The translations under genes were made by a program, and so were the position numbers. 64,000 nt of DNA, taken from contig ML133437.1 of assembly GCA_003864495.1 (NCBI GenBank), forward strand, positions 1,860,001-1,924,000, written 5' to 3'. Every line of letters begins with the position of its first letter. Within the stretch, counting starts at the first letter, position 1. This DNA is from Nemopilema nomurai (taxonomy: Eukaryota; Cnidaria; Scyphozoa; Rhizostomeae; Rhizostomatidae). Positions 20,745-33,300 of the stretch are shown in pieces. The notes beneath the pieces were generated by a model. It worked only from the letters and a program-made list of their open reading frames with translations, ran no database searches and was not told the origin of the DNA.

Positions 20745-23700
20745 AATGAATTATTCAAATCGATCAGAAGCGGCGCTCAGATAGACAGAACCTCCTAAAT
20801 CGGCACCCTTTCATTTACCTTTCGGTAATTATAAATTGGCTTTCATCCAAAAGCCTTTGTTTACATTGTTACCCCCCGTCGCTGATTATGATTTATGAAG
20901 ATTCAGTTTCAAGGGCATTCATCATCCACTGGGTTCTTCCGAAGGCCTATTTATGTCATGCTTCTGGAGAACTTACGAGCTTTTGCAAAAGGTTGTTGAA
21001 GAGTGCTTTGTTCTTTTAAATCCAATTTAAAGCAAAGAATACAACATAACCTCTGCAATTCATATTTGCGTTGCAGAGAATAGATTGTACTTCAAAAGTT
21101 TGTCAACATTGAAGTTTCTGAGCCTACAACTATCTTAGGATGGGGTGTTGCAAGTGCAATTCAGAGCTTTCAAGGAATTCCTAGATGTCTACAAATCCAT
21201 ACGTTAATGACCAGGATTAACCAAGATGTATTGTATGGTTCAGAACTAATACTTAAAATCAATTATTTGCTTGCTAACTAAAAATTGATCAAGCGAATTG
21301 GATTAAACAATCAGTCTACGTACTAAAGCTAATCGAATCAAATCTCGGAGTTAGGGAAAAGCCATCAGCCAGAGGTTATCAAATAATATTTAGAAGATGC
21401 AACAAAATAACTTGTCAAGTTACCTTCGCTGCTACTCAATCCACACAAATGATTCGATTAATGAAAGCAGCTTGCAATTTATGTCTGATGAAACTTTAAA
21501 TACTAGCATGTTTTCCCATGGATAGCAGAGCATATATTTAGTCGTCTAGAGTGTTGGGGAATTGAACAAGTCTTGCTATTTAATGGTCTAGGTTTGAGAT
21601 AATTAGGAGCAAAGCGATAAATGTCATGAATGGAAAGCATCAATCATCGAATACTCAGAAGAGCGATAGAATATTTTTGAAGAGGCTGATTGAGTTTCAT
21701 AGCTCAACAAAATAGTTTGATAGCTGACCACAATAGTTCTTTACTGTGCATAGCAGTTGCAAGTTAAGAACAGTTTATTTGCAAGTTTAGGTTGTGTGAT
21801 GCCAGCTAGAGCAATAACAGGAAATCACCAATGGCACGATTTCTAAAATCAATGACAGTTTGTCTTAATTTTTCTGATTTATTCCAAAGTTGAATAAAAT
21901 TTAATAAAATCCTGCCTCAAAATACTTTTTTGCTTCTTTTTTCAGAGTTTAGAGTCTTTTTTAGACAAGCAATTCTGTCTGTGATAATAAGACTATACTA
22001 CCACTGATCGAATGATACGACGTATATTTCAAGCTTTCACAAGCTTACAGCTTTCAAATTTCCAGCGACCCGATTTTAGGGAGGAATAGATTATTTGAAT
22101 TAGCAGGCGTAGAAATTCAGCATTTTAAATCTTAGGCTAAAAATAATAGCTATTCTCACTCAAAGAAGTTTTCCAAATCTCCTGGAAGAGTTGACGGGAA
22201 GTGTGGGTTATTTGGGTAGAATCACCCCGAGAGCCATGGCATACACCGAAGATATATCAAGAACAGTTTCACTGAGGAGACACTTGTATCGGAATGCGAA
22301 TCGATCATCGTCCTTTAACCGTTCAAGTCTCAAGCAAATTGCATCGGAGGCCTAAACTTCACTGCATTTGTGCTTAGCCAGGGTTGCCACAAGTGTCTCC
22401 CGCCATTTTGTTCTTTTTATTTACAATTTGCGATCAGTGCGGCTCGAAATCAGAGTTTGCTGTCATGTAAACATCGATGGTGGAAGTGTAAACTTGCAAA
22501 GCTACGCGTGTGTGAAACTGAAGTATTGTTGCCATACCACCTATCGAAAATTGAAGCCTGGTGGATGCCTGAAAACATTACATTCCTGCTGAGATATAAC
22601 ATTGATTTTGTTGGTTAATGGTAGGTACCTTTTGTAATAACATTGTGCAGGCTGTTCTCCTACTGTCTTGCAGTTAACGCGCTAAAATTTGAAGGTCTTT
22701 GCTATGATTGTGTTTATTTTTAACAGCATGTTATGAAAATCAGCTTTTTGGCATCCATATTTTATTAGTTTTGCATTATCCGTCATGTTTGCATCCTGTT
22801 AGGGGCGAAACAGAGTAATTCAGCTAAGACGCTAAATGAATTTTCAGCCACAAATATGGGATGGTGACTTGCGAAGTATTTTGTGTACATCTGGTATCGA
22901 TTATATTTACCAGCGGTTCGTTAATAACTTTGTAAATTTTCTACGCTGTTGTGTTTGGCTGCCAAACCTGTATTAAGGTACTAAAGAATTTCCAAATCTG
23001 CTCAATTGCATTTCACTTTAAACTCATTCTCCATTTTGATTTTTTCGGATCTCATTTGTGCCCAAAATGAAGTTTGTTTCAGCAAAAGAAAATATAACCC
23101 ATTTTTTATGGCGATTTTCTTGCTGAGGTGCTATGGGTTTGAAATCAAAAGTAGTTGATCCGATTTTCCCTCGATTTGATATCGTGTTCAGGTTGCATGG
23201 CGGAACGACAAACGGTTACTAAAGATGTGAGAAGATTTTGCTTGAGATTAAAGACCGAATGCAATTTCTTCTCCGCAGTATGAAAATCGTGCTATATTTA
23301 CTTCCATGCCAAGTAACAAGAAAAATTGGTTATTTTACATAGAGGATTGAGGAAAAAAATGTGCACTTTGAAAGATGGGACTACTAAGCTGAACTAGGAA
23401 CCAAATAGATTTAACAGTGACAGTTTTTCTGCTTTGACTAAAATGATTTATACTATTTCAGTTCATTAGCGATAAATTTTTTAATTCCTGATAAAAATCC
23501 AGATAAAAGATGATCTTCTTGTAAACTTTAAAGCATTAAGAGAAAATGCTGGATAAACTTCAGTTTAGAGTGGATAGCCATTGTTGTTATTTTTTGTTAT
23601 CAGAAATTAAAACATTATCCATTCTGCAAGGGGTGGCACTTTCATTCATAAAGCAATCCATAACCAGATTTGCATGATAAGTTGTATTCTTTATTGGAAG

Positions 23701-26700
23701 ACTTTCATTACAATATGTGCACAATTTTGGACAGTTGACATAAATATGCACAATCATGTTTGATAGCCCAGTTTTATTTAAACTCTGGATAAAGGCAAAG
23801 CTAAGAATATGATTCATCAACTTGTTCATATATGTTTAAAGGTTTGCAAGTTGAAATGAAACCAAAAAATTCTTCTCTCAATATAAGTTATTGAATGGTC
23901 CAGATATTTCCCAGCTATTTGGCTCAAATACATATGAAGAAATTGACAGTGATGACTGAGAAATTTAGGCAAAATTTTTGCTTCTTTTCCATATAGTTTT
24001 TGCAGAATTTTAAATAATTGATACCATGAAAAGGAAAAGAAGATAAAAAGGAAAAGCTGTAACATAAAGGCTATGATATGTTCCATCTAACACTTTTAAG
24101 ACCATGCTATGATATGTTACTTAGCAGTACAAGACTGGGAAATATAAATGTATTGGCAAGAAATAGGGTAAGCAAATATTTTGCATGCTTAAAGTACTTC
24201 TCAGAGAATGCAAATTTCAGTAAATGGTTGAAGCTGAAAAAATGAATTGCCAGTATTAAGGAAAAGTACTTTGTTTCGTGTTTCTTTGTTACAAGGTATG
24301 CAAAAAATTATGCTTTGCTATTTCTTGCTTTTGTATAGTTTTGTCCCCCTTTAGAGGTGCATTATTGGCTGTAATATTACAAGCAGGTGCATTATCCCAA
24401 GAAGGTACTGACGCTCCATTCTGCATCAATGCATCAAAAATCATTGCAATGCAATAATAATGCTTTTATAATTGCAGTAAGAATAGTGATGAGATTGCTT
24501 TGTAAGTCAGTGTTAGCTTCAGGTAGCAAGACTTGGGTATAGCCAGGAGTCCTTGTAACCTGCCAATTATAGTTGACCATTTTGCCCTCAAAAGCAAATA
24601 ACAACTAGGCTCATTAGTGAAATCTTGTAGCAAAATGATCAACATATTTTGATCATAGTAAACACTATTTATTATCAATTTTTGAAATACAATTAATAAT
24701 GTTTTAGCTGACATCCTCTTCCAAAGCTATATTTCCAATTCCTCCTTTTCGTCTGTTACAAGGTAGCTATCCAGGTTTTTTTAATTTAAATCCTATTTCC
24801 TTAGCTTACTCCTTCATGACTTAGTTTTTTTGCAATAAATCCTCCTGAAATTGGTTTACGAGCTTGGTGCCATTTTTCGGAGGTAGAGTGATCCATTGAC
24901 AAATAAGTTTACCAGACCAAGGTTGATCGTATATTCATTTATTAGCAATATGGTAAAGAGAGTTATAAATTAATCAATGTTTCCTTGATGAAGTCAAAAT
25001 GCTTATACGTTTGAGGTATTGGAAATTGTCCTTTTATTTAACAGTGAAAAGCATTTAGTGAAAAGCAATGGCTTGTAATAGTAACAAGCTATTATTTCGA
25101 CCCAATAACACATGGTTATATAATGTGGAATTAAGCTAGATGCAACAGAGCAACAGATTATGATTATAGTTGCAACAGAGCTACCAATATGTAGAATTGT
25201 AAAAGTATGACTGATTGAAGCAAGCAGAATATGGCAGAACTAAAATGATTTGTTTTCTGATCTCTAACTACTAAATAAGTATGACTTTCTGCAACAGTGG
25301 TGTCACAAGCCCTGAATAAATCTAAATTTTTGGAACCTATAATAATACCACAGAACAGAATCTGAGTTTTGCTCACAGTTTTGAACAGTTGCTCACAAGT
25401 ATCCAACAGCAAGATAGGCAAATGTATTAGTAAATGTTCTTGATTTCTTTCTTTTTTGCAACCTTACTTTTGTTTTCGAAATATGCCTAAAATAAAGCTC
25501 AACATATTTATGGAAATCTTTTCAGATTAAGAAAGGGATGAACTTTTTCACAGTCAAGCGTTTTGTTTTCTTAAGCTGCTCTTTGTATGAAAGTATTTCG
25601 TACACCATCTAATCATATCCAGCGGCAATCTATTTTTTCGGAAAATAAATCCTGTTCTTGCATAATCCTTTAACTTTAGAACATCCAAAAACTCTGTTTG
25701 CTGATGTCATTATGCCATCTTTGACTTCGTTTTCGGATTGTGTATTTAAACTAGCTTGACTGGTCTGGAAATACTTTCATGCATTGTCATAAGTTTTTCA
25801 ACTAATCGGCTCTAATTAGTGGTTTTAATCCATAAGATCACAATAGGTTCGCGTAAAATCTTCTCTTTGTCTAAACGCGACATCAGTGGCGATTTTACCT
25901 CTGTTCAGTTCTGCCCACCAACTATTTCCTCCTCCACTCAGTTTTCACATGGTTTTCTCGACGTTCTTTGCTTTCTTCATTTTCCCCGGGTATTTACGTG
26001 TTCTCTCTCAGATTGCCTTCCCACCTTCTCAAGCTTGCTATTCTCTACACCAACAAGAACCTGGTGGACATATGCAGGCCACTTTTCCCCATCTTTGGCT
26101 AGTAAGATGCCTTCGAGGATCTCTCCCATTTCGCTTCATTTTGCCGTTGTTTCTTTCCAACGTTCCCCAAATCTACCATACCTTATTGCCTCGCCTTTCG
26201 CTTGACTTATCAATTCCACATAACCCCTTTCTGTTAAAGTTCGAGGCCATATCCCCCCATGATAATAAACGGGGTGTACACGCCGACCCTGAGCCCCTCT
26301 GTGCTTCCACACATACTGAATTCGTCTGGCTATCCCACCATACCCCCACTCGCTAGCCACACCTTTCCCTGTTAAGAGTCCAAGTTCACATGTGACAATA
26401 TTCCTTTTTACTGCTGCTCTGAATACTTTCAAGTCCTTCCCATAATTCCTTCTAGATAATCACCAACAATGTTTTATCCACCTGCAGTCATTGCACCCCC
26501 GTCTTCAATTATCTATTTTTTCATTGTGCTGGCCACCAGTTTTTTTTATTGCTTTAACACCAATTCATCTACTTTCACACATGTATGCAACTCCCGTCCA
26601 TTGCAAAATTGTTGCCATTTGTATTTCTAGACCCCGATCAGGCTTTCTTCTATTCCCTAAATAATTTGATAACGGTTGGATCTGTTTATAACTCATCAAA

Positions 26701-29700
26701 TGTTTATACAAGTGCCCCACTAAATTTCAGAAACGCCGGAGAGGTGGGAGGCACCCTGTTTGTTTATATATTTATAGAGGGTAGGGGAGGGGACAACATG
26801 CCATTTAAGTATCACTCTAAAACAAGACGTATGAAGAAGTAACCAAATATGTTCTTAATGAACATAATTATCTAGGCTTAAGCATATTCAATGGCGCTAT
26901 AAGCCAATCAAAGAGCGAAGCCACAAGGAGGGGTGGATCTTGTTTGATTTGCCCCGTGAAAAACTGTTGTAATAGCCACTAACTGATTTTGCGGATCCAA
27001 CCAGGGAGGCACGTGCCATATGATCGCCCCCTTATCATTTTTAGAAGTCGCCACAGCCCATGGTCGAGTGTTCGTTCCGCGGCCCGGTTTACCCTGCTGC
27101 ATTCCTGCCAGTCAATATGGATTCGAATGTCCGCATTCGGTCAACATTTGCCACTAAATAAAGGTACATGGCGCTAGGCGGGATAATCTTACAACCAGCA
27201 ATCTCTAGTCAATTCGGCACTAGGGAAACCAATGGCAAATAACTGTAGGCTTTTGATATTAAGGCTCGGGTCCGTTCTTTACTAAATAACTTATGGCCTG
27301 GTTCACTAAAGCTGTGGAGATTAAGCAAGAAAGCGGTCTTTGTTAGTTATATTGGATCTTTGGCTTCAAGAAAAGAGTCATTTAGCAAGAATTTTATCTT
27401 AGTGGAATAGGATTGCATCTGTTGAAGGAGTATGACCCAGTGAGTTTAGAAGGACAAACAGAGACAATAATAAAAGGAAGTCATGGTTTGACCATGGATG
27501 TGTATCTTTGAATACTTTAAGTAAGTTTTCGTTTATACTTTCGCCAAACATGAATGGAGTCATAACATGCCAAATGCACGAGGCAATTGGCAGAAAGGTG
27601 TCATTGCGCTAGAGGTCTCTTCATTTGGTATTTCTGCTGTTTTCGATGGGCGGATCTGTACGGGCTTGCCTGGGTGTAAGTATAAATATCTCTTATTCAG
27701 GCTACCCTAGAATCACACAGCTCCATTGAAGTAGATTAGGTTTGGGGTATCTCTATTGATAGGAGGTGAGGATCTGAGCTAGTGCTAAAATTTGTTACTA
27801 GTTGTGTATCAAATGTCCAGAAGGGACCCCTTTGCATATTCACAGTGTACAACAGTGACGTCTTACTACTCTCTATGATAGGAATGCAGTACTGTTAGCT
27901 TGAAGGGGGCTCTGGGAATCACAACTCCTATTCTTGTCACTGGCATTTAAGGGCGTCGTTCTTTGCATGATTTCGTTTTTTACATCATTAGGGGAGAATT
28001 TCGAAGCAGCTCTCACGAAATAACACACGCAGGTCCAAGCAGCCATCTGCATTCTTTAGGGGACCAGACGTGATGTTTCTAGAAACCATTGGCTCGTGTG
28101 TATACTTCATGCATCATCTCTGTTTCCCATTTCTGAAATTCTATGCACAGCACTGTGTTTCCACGTATATATCCAGCATCTTCCCTTTTAGTACGCGAGG
28201 AAATTGTTCGCTTGTTTTCATTATCACCTCACACACAAACGAAGCGAACTCTGAATTCTTGTGGTTTCATAGATCCACTTCGTTTTAGAATCCTGGCATA
28301 TGTTTGGATATGCTTTTAATTGGAAGCACACAGAAGTGAAGAACTCTCTCTTGAAAGCCAGTATCTCCCTCATAGGTTTTGTTCAAAGACTAAACGATGA
28401 TGTAAAAATGGGCGTGGCACAATAATGCTTGACAAAATTCCCCTTCGCAGTATTTTTGTAAATCCGCCACTACCTATAGCAGCTACAAACTGATGGCCCA
28501 TCTTAAGTTTTCGGGCTTTTTGATCTTTGCAGGTATGGCGAAATGGGATAACTTCTTTGACAAGTTCATTGCAATTAAACATCTGTTTTTAAAGCTTGCC
28601 CGAGCTTGCACGCAACTGTCGCTCATTATCCATTTTACTTATTGCATTTTGTGATAAACATGTCATAATTCATTGTAGTAACATCGCTTGCCCTTATTGT
28701 AGCTAGATTGATTGAATGGTTCTTGATCGCTTTTAGTACATTCCGCTTGAAATTTAGAATTTTCAATGAACAACTTGCCAAAACTTATGGTCAGTTTAGA
28801 AGCGGAATAGCGGCAGAAGCTGTACCTCTTTTAACAGGCCCTTTTTGACAGTCTACAGAGAAATGTTTCATCAAGTGTCTTCTGTGCAATGTTTGATTAA
28901 TAACAAAAATCAATCAATCATATGTTTTCTCAGAAGGTACAAATATACATGATATATTCCCTTCACATAGGGCTATTTTGGTGAAAGATGCCGTTTTAGC
29001 TTGACATATTTCAATTGATTTTCGGAGAGAAACAGCTATTCCTTATGCGTCTTTGAATTTAGACATCTATACATGGAAGGTGCATACCTAGAGACTGTTG
29101 ATTGTGGAGCGTGATGGCTTTGAGATTTGTGTTTCGAAATATCACCAGTCGACGAAGATAAATCTGATCTATTTATAATGGCAGCTCCTCGTGCTTAGAA
29201 GTAAATTAATACTGCCATTTCTTTGAATTAATAATGTTGTAGGTGGGACAGTGATTTCAGATCTTGGCAAAATGAAGTGAAAGCGTGGCATGCGTTGATC
29301 GCATTCCTCAGTTTTCAATTGAATTTCAAATTTAGGTTCTGATTTCTGATAAATGTTTGATGGACGGTTTTGATTTCTCAATAAAGTAGAGCTTTATTTT
29401 TTAGGATGCTGAAACTGATCTCACACTGGTTAATCTGCCGATTGAACGGTGAGTGACAATAACTTCTACCAACTTCGTCTTAATTTTGGCCTGAACCATC
29501 TTTTACAGGAAAAGGACTTCGCAAAGGGCTAAAGGATTCAAATATCAGTTAATCGAGGGGTCGATGAATTTTTCTGTGATATGTTTCAAGCTACGCTCAT
29601 CGTATGAAACACTCTGATTGCAGCAGTTTTTTATTTTCGAATCAGCTGAATACCAATCGAAGGAGATCAATAAGTTTTGAGATTTTTCCCTTAAATCTGA

Positions 29701-29770
29701 AAATTTAACTACATTCACTTTCATAGAAATGCTTACATGAAACTTTCGAGTGAAATATGATAGATTTACC
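20745..29770. other. Gene desert
   Basis: About 9 kb with only short frames. The longest (25886-26356 plus; 26136-26432 minus) overlap each other, lack splice support and show no domain. A 70-codon ATG frame on minus at 28370-28582 also has no family resemblance. No RNA gene seen. Confidence 0.4.
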
Positions 29771-29918
29771 ACCCTAAAGCAAACCTGATTGGTTTATACA
29801 GTCCTCAACCCTATAGCAAACCTGATTGGTTTATACAGTCCTCAACCCTATAGCAAACCTGATTGGTTTATACAGTTTTCAACCCTATAGCAAACCTGAT
29901 TGGTTTATACAGTCTGTC
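29771..29918. repeat. 37-bp tandem repeat, four units
   Basis: Units start at 29771, 29808, 29845 and 29882 with the common core AGCAAACCTGATTGGTTTAT. They differ by only a few substitutions (CCTAAAG vs CCTATAG; CAGTCCTC vs CAGTTTTC). Each carries a CCAAT-like site on the minus strand. Confidence 0.9.
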
Positions 29919-30185
29919 ATTTAACTGATAGCTAGCCTATTTGCTAACCGAGTGGCAATCTGTTGTGACTAGTCCCATTCCAGAACGTGCAGCTACCAAA
30001 TGCATTGTGGTAGTGATTCCTGTCATAGCCTCGTTTTGCATAGATCAATTCAGCTCAAAACAAACTAGGCCACAACAACGCACAAAAATATGAAGCAGTA
30101 CCCTATGTAGATCCACCCCTGTTTGCAGGACAACGACCAACACAAGAAACACTGTTCTCGCTGCCAACTTTGCTTGTTTACGTGT

Positions 30186-30356
30186 TCAGTACCTTGCCCT
30201 GCCTCCTTTGTACAGATTATCCCCAAATTGCTGTTTCTTTTCCGATGAATCCAGAGTATCCACCATGTTGGAATCCCGTTTTCTTGGCTTTTCTGATTCT
30301 CGTTCGTCACTGACAAATTTTTTACTGTTCTCAATATTCGACCTTCCCACATCTTT
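30186..30356 (-). CDS. Exon-like charged segment, unknown
   Basis: A minus-strand frame of 56 codons rich in Glu, Lys, Arg, Asp and Ser (KKFVSDERESEKPRKRDSN, then DTLDSSEKKQQFGDN). This is the mix typical of disordered coding sequence and unlike the AT-rich surroundings. No start codon at its head, and a TGA immediately upstream. A possible donor follows GCAAG|GTACTG. May be a lone exon, retropseudogene or chance. Confidence 0.2.
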   Translation of the reverse strand, partial: KDVGRSNIENSKKFVSDERESEKPRKRDSNMVDTLDSSEKKQQFGDNLYKGGRARY

Positions 30357-33300
30357 TCATCGCTTTCGCCCTTCAAGAAATATTCGTCACATTATTTAAT
30401 TTACATTTGACTACAGATAGGACTGCTGAAAAACTGGGAACAAGAAATTTTAGCGCGTGGTAGCCTCTGAACTTAGTTAGGAAACAAGTTTCACCTGTTT
30501 CTAAATGTGACGTGGTATTTTGTCAATCTTTCAACAGTAGTGTGGGTAGGGATCCTTGTCCTTTCAGTCAGCCAAAAGCGGCCTACTCAAAAGTCAGTTT
30601 TTCATTGATCTCCCTCCCTATTTCCTTCCTTCTCTTCCTTTCACGTTTACCGTCATTTCTTATTTCCCACCGCATTTCATTTTATGCTCAAATTTTGATA
30701 TCTTAACTAGTTTTTAGTTTCCTTAACTTAATCTAGATCAAACAGCCTCGATTTGAAGCAGTTCACTCGTTTCCATTCACTAGCTATGCACCTTGCTTGT
30801 ATGCACACTCCAAGGCCCTAGATCAGCTTAACACGATTCTATTTTGTCATTCTTTTCTTGAATGCACGCTTTTCAATAAAATATTTCTTAGAAATGCTGG
30901 CTTTAACCAGCCAAATTGAAGAGCGTAGTTACCAAAGCATTGAAAGTATTTCTTGATTATTGTATAATTGCCATTTGTGATACTCAATAACCATTAATGT
31001 CATTTGGTGTATCAATGTTGTTTGGGTGCACTCATAGTTCATTGCACGTCATGAATTGGGCTACCATATCTATTCGGATTGAGCTCCAAGCATTTAATCA
31101 TTCATGTTTGTTTACAGGTCTTCCCATTGAGGCAATTATAGCGAACCAGGTTTGATTGAAAGAAAATTGAGCGTCTGTGGTTCCTGAGCTGTATTTAAGG
31201 TAAGTGATTCTTTTAAAGTTTTGAAATTAGCTGGTCTATCAACGTGTTACTCTTTATCTCTACGGTGATAAGCTCTGCCTGCAGGTTACTTCCACGGGGG
31301 GACCAGCTCGCCCTTTGCAGTATTGCAAATCCTGATGTAAAAAGAAGCTGTCCCCCGTTCCTCTATACCAGAAGCCATTCTATCCATGTGGCTTGCACTG
31401 TCTCCAATAGGGGGTACATGGTCGTTTTTGCAACGCTAACAGCCCGGGTAAAATGTTGAGGCAAGCCCCGTGGCTTTGTTTCAGAAATGCCTTGATCGGT
31501 CGCAGCTTAGTGAACTGGTAGCGCCCTCTCCAAACTTGACGGGCGTGGACTAAGATCAAGGTAACAGGAATCCTTCTCAGGTACATAAATTTCTTGAGTA
31601 CTGAATGCAGTAAATACATGGACATCTTTTAAAGTTGTTTCAATGGTAGCATATCGTGTTCGATTGATGTTGGTTAAGTGAAGTCAATACGTCTTGGAAC
31701 CTTGAACGGTATAATTGATTTTATTTTTGCTGGGCACTTGCAAGGCTAAGTGTTACTAATATCTATCTGTGTGCAAAGAAGATCAAGGTCATAAACCCTT
31801 TGATCAATAAGGCTTTGCTGAAACCATGCTTAGTTTGGTGTTGTTATGCCCCTTTGGAATAAACCCCCTTTTCGGATCCTTGCTTGCAGACTCTAAAAAT
31901 TAATAGTTTTATAAGAATAGATCATAAATGCTGTATCCGATGAATAGGTTGAAATTTTGGCAGTTGATTCTTGAGTTGGGTTTGTTTTAATGTTTAAGAG
32001 ATGGTTATTAATGCTCTTCACAGACTAATTATTAACGCTCATAATTGTTTATTTGTGCGGAATATCTAGGTACCTCAGAATGCCCTTGAAGTGAACGAAG
32101 CTTAGTTTTTATAGTGCTGAGCTGGCATAAGACTGGCGGATTCGAGCCAAAGAGCCTTAGAGCTTGATTATGTGTATAATCTTCAAAACAGTGGAATCCT
32201 AGATTGGGCCTGGAAAATACACCTCGTTGGATAATTGAAATTTGGAGGCGATCGATGACATCTATGCTGTGTCAGTCAGTCTTGAAGCTGTGTTGTAATG
32301 AAGGGCAGGTTGACATGTCAAGGTTCTATGCTTGTTAGGCCACGTATGTGCATCGGGGTATTTTGAAATGAATCTGGAGAATTAATTCAGGTTTTGGCGT
32401 GATGCATTGTGATTTTTGTCTGTCCAACGCCGCTGTGACTCATACGAGCGGCATATCAAACGACGTTGTGCAAATCAGCTTTGAGCGAGTTTATATCAAA
32501 AACAAAAAACTTTCCTAGCGCAAAAGGATTTACAAAGAATTTTACGTCTTATCATGCGACCTTAACTCTTGCTTTCTGTTCTGTGTCAGTCCCTAGATCA
32601 ACGCTTATTTTATTTAGAAAATATCGATAACTTGACAATTGTTAATGTACAAAAACCATCTTAAAGATTCTGTTATGAGGGCTTCGCCATTGTCATGCAT
32701 TGTCCGGATGTGACCGCGTGATCGGAACATTCTCCGTCTGCTGCCTGCCGGCTCTGCTTCTGAGGCCTTCGACGTGGACAAAGCTAGGCCGGACTCTGCT
32801 GTCCTGAATTCCGCTTTCATTCTTTCTTTGCTTCATATTGGGTAGGTATTTGTCTTGAAACATTTTGTTCATTTCCATTTGAGAAGTGATTCTACGCTTG
32901 GTTGCACCTCCATGGTCATAATCAGTCTTTATTCCCTCGGTAATTCGTGTCTTTCGTTATAATGAGAAATTTTTCACATAACCTCACCTATGCATAGTCT
33001 TGTATTACACCAGGCATAATTCAAACATGTCATCAATTTGTCCGTTAAGTTAAATTTTTCCAAGGCATACCTAATTGTTTTTCAGTTAAGCTAATTAAAC
33101 TGTACATTGGCTCTCAATTGAATTGTGGGTGCACAGAAATGTTCCTTGCCCCCAGTTTTCAGAGTAGGTTTTTCATTTCTTCATCGTCGAAGTCTTTCAT
33201 CCGTTGTTTTGTTAAATGAGACACCATCTCAAATATTTTTAATCCTCTGTTTATCTGACATATGACATTCAGAATTAGTTTATCATCATCGAAGTCTCCC

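Noticed and set aside
25819..26432. Overlapping ORFs of 128, 156 (plus) and 98 (minus) codons
   Set aside because: All overlap, none has splice sites in phase or a recognisable domain; plus-strand products are Pro/Phe/Leu-rich as expected from pyrimidine-rich DNA.
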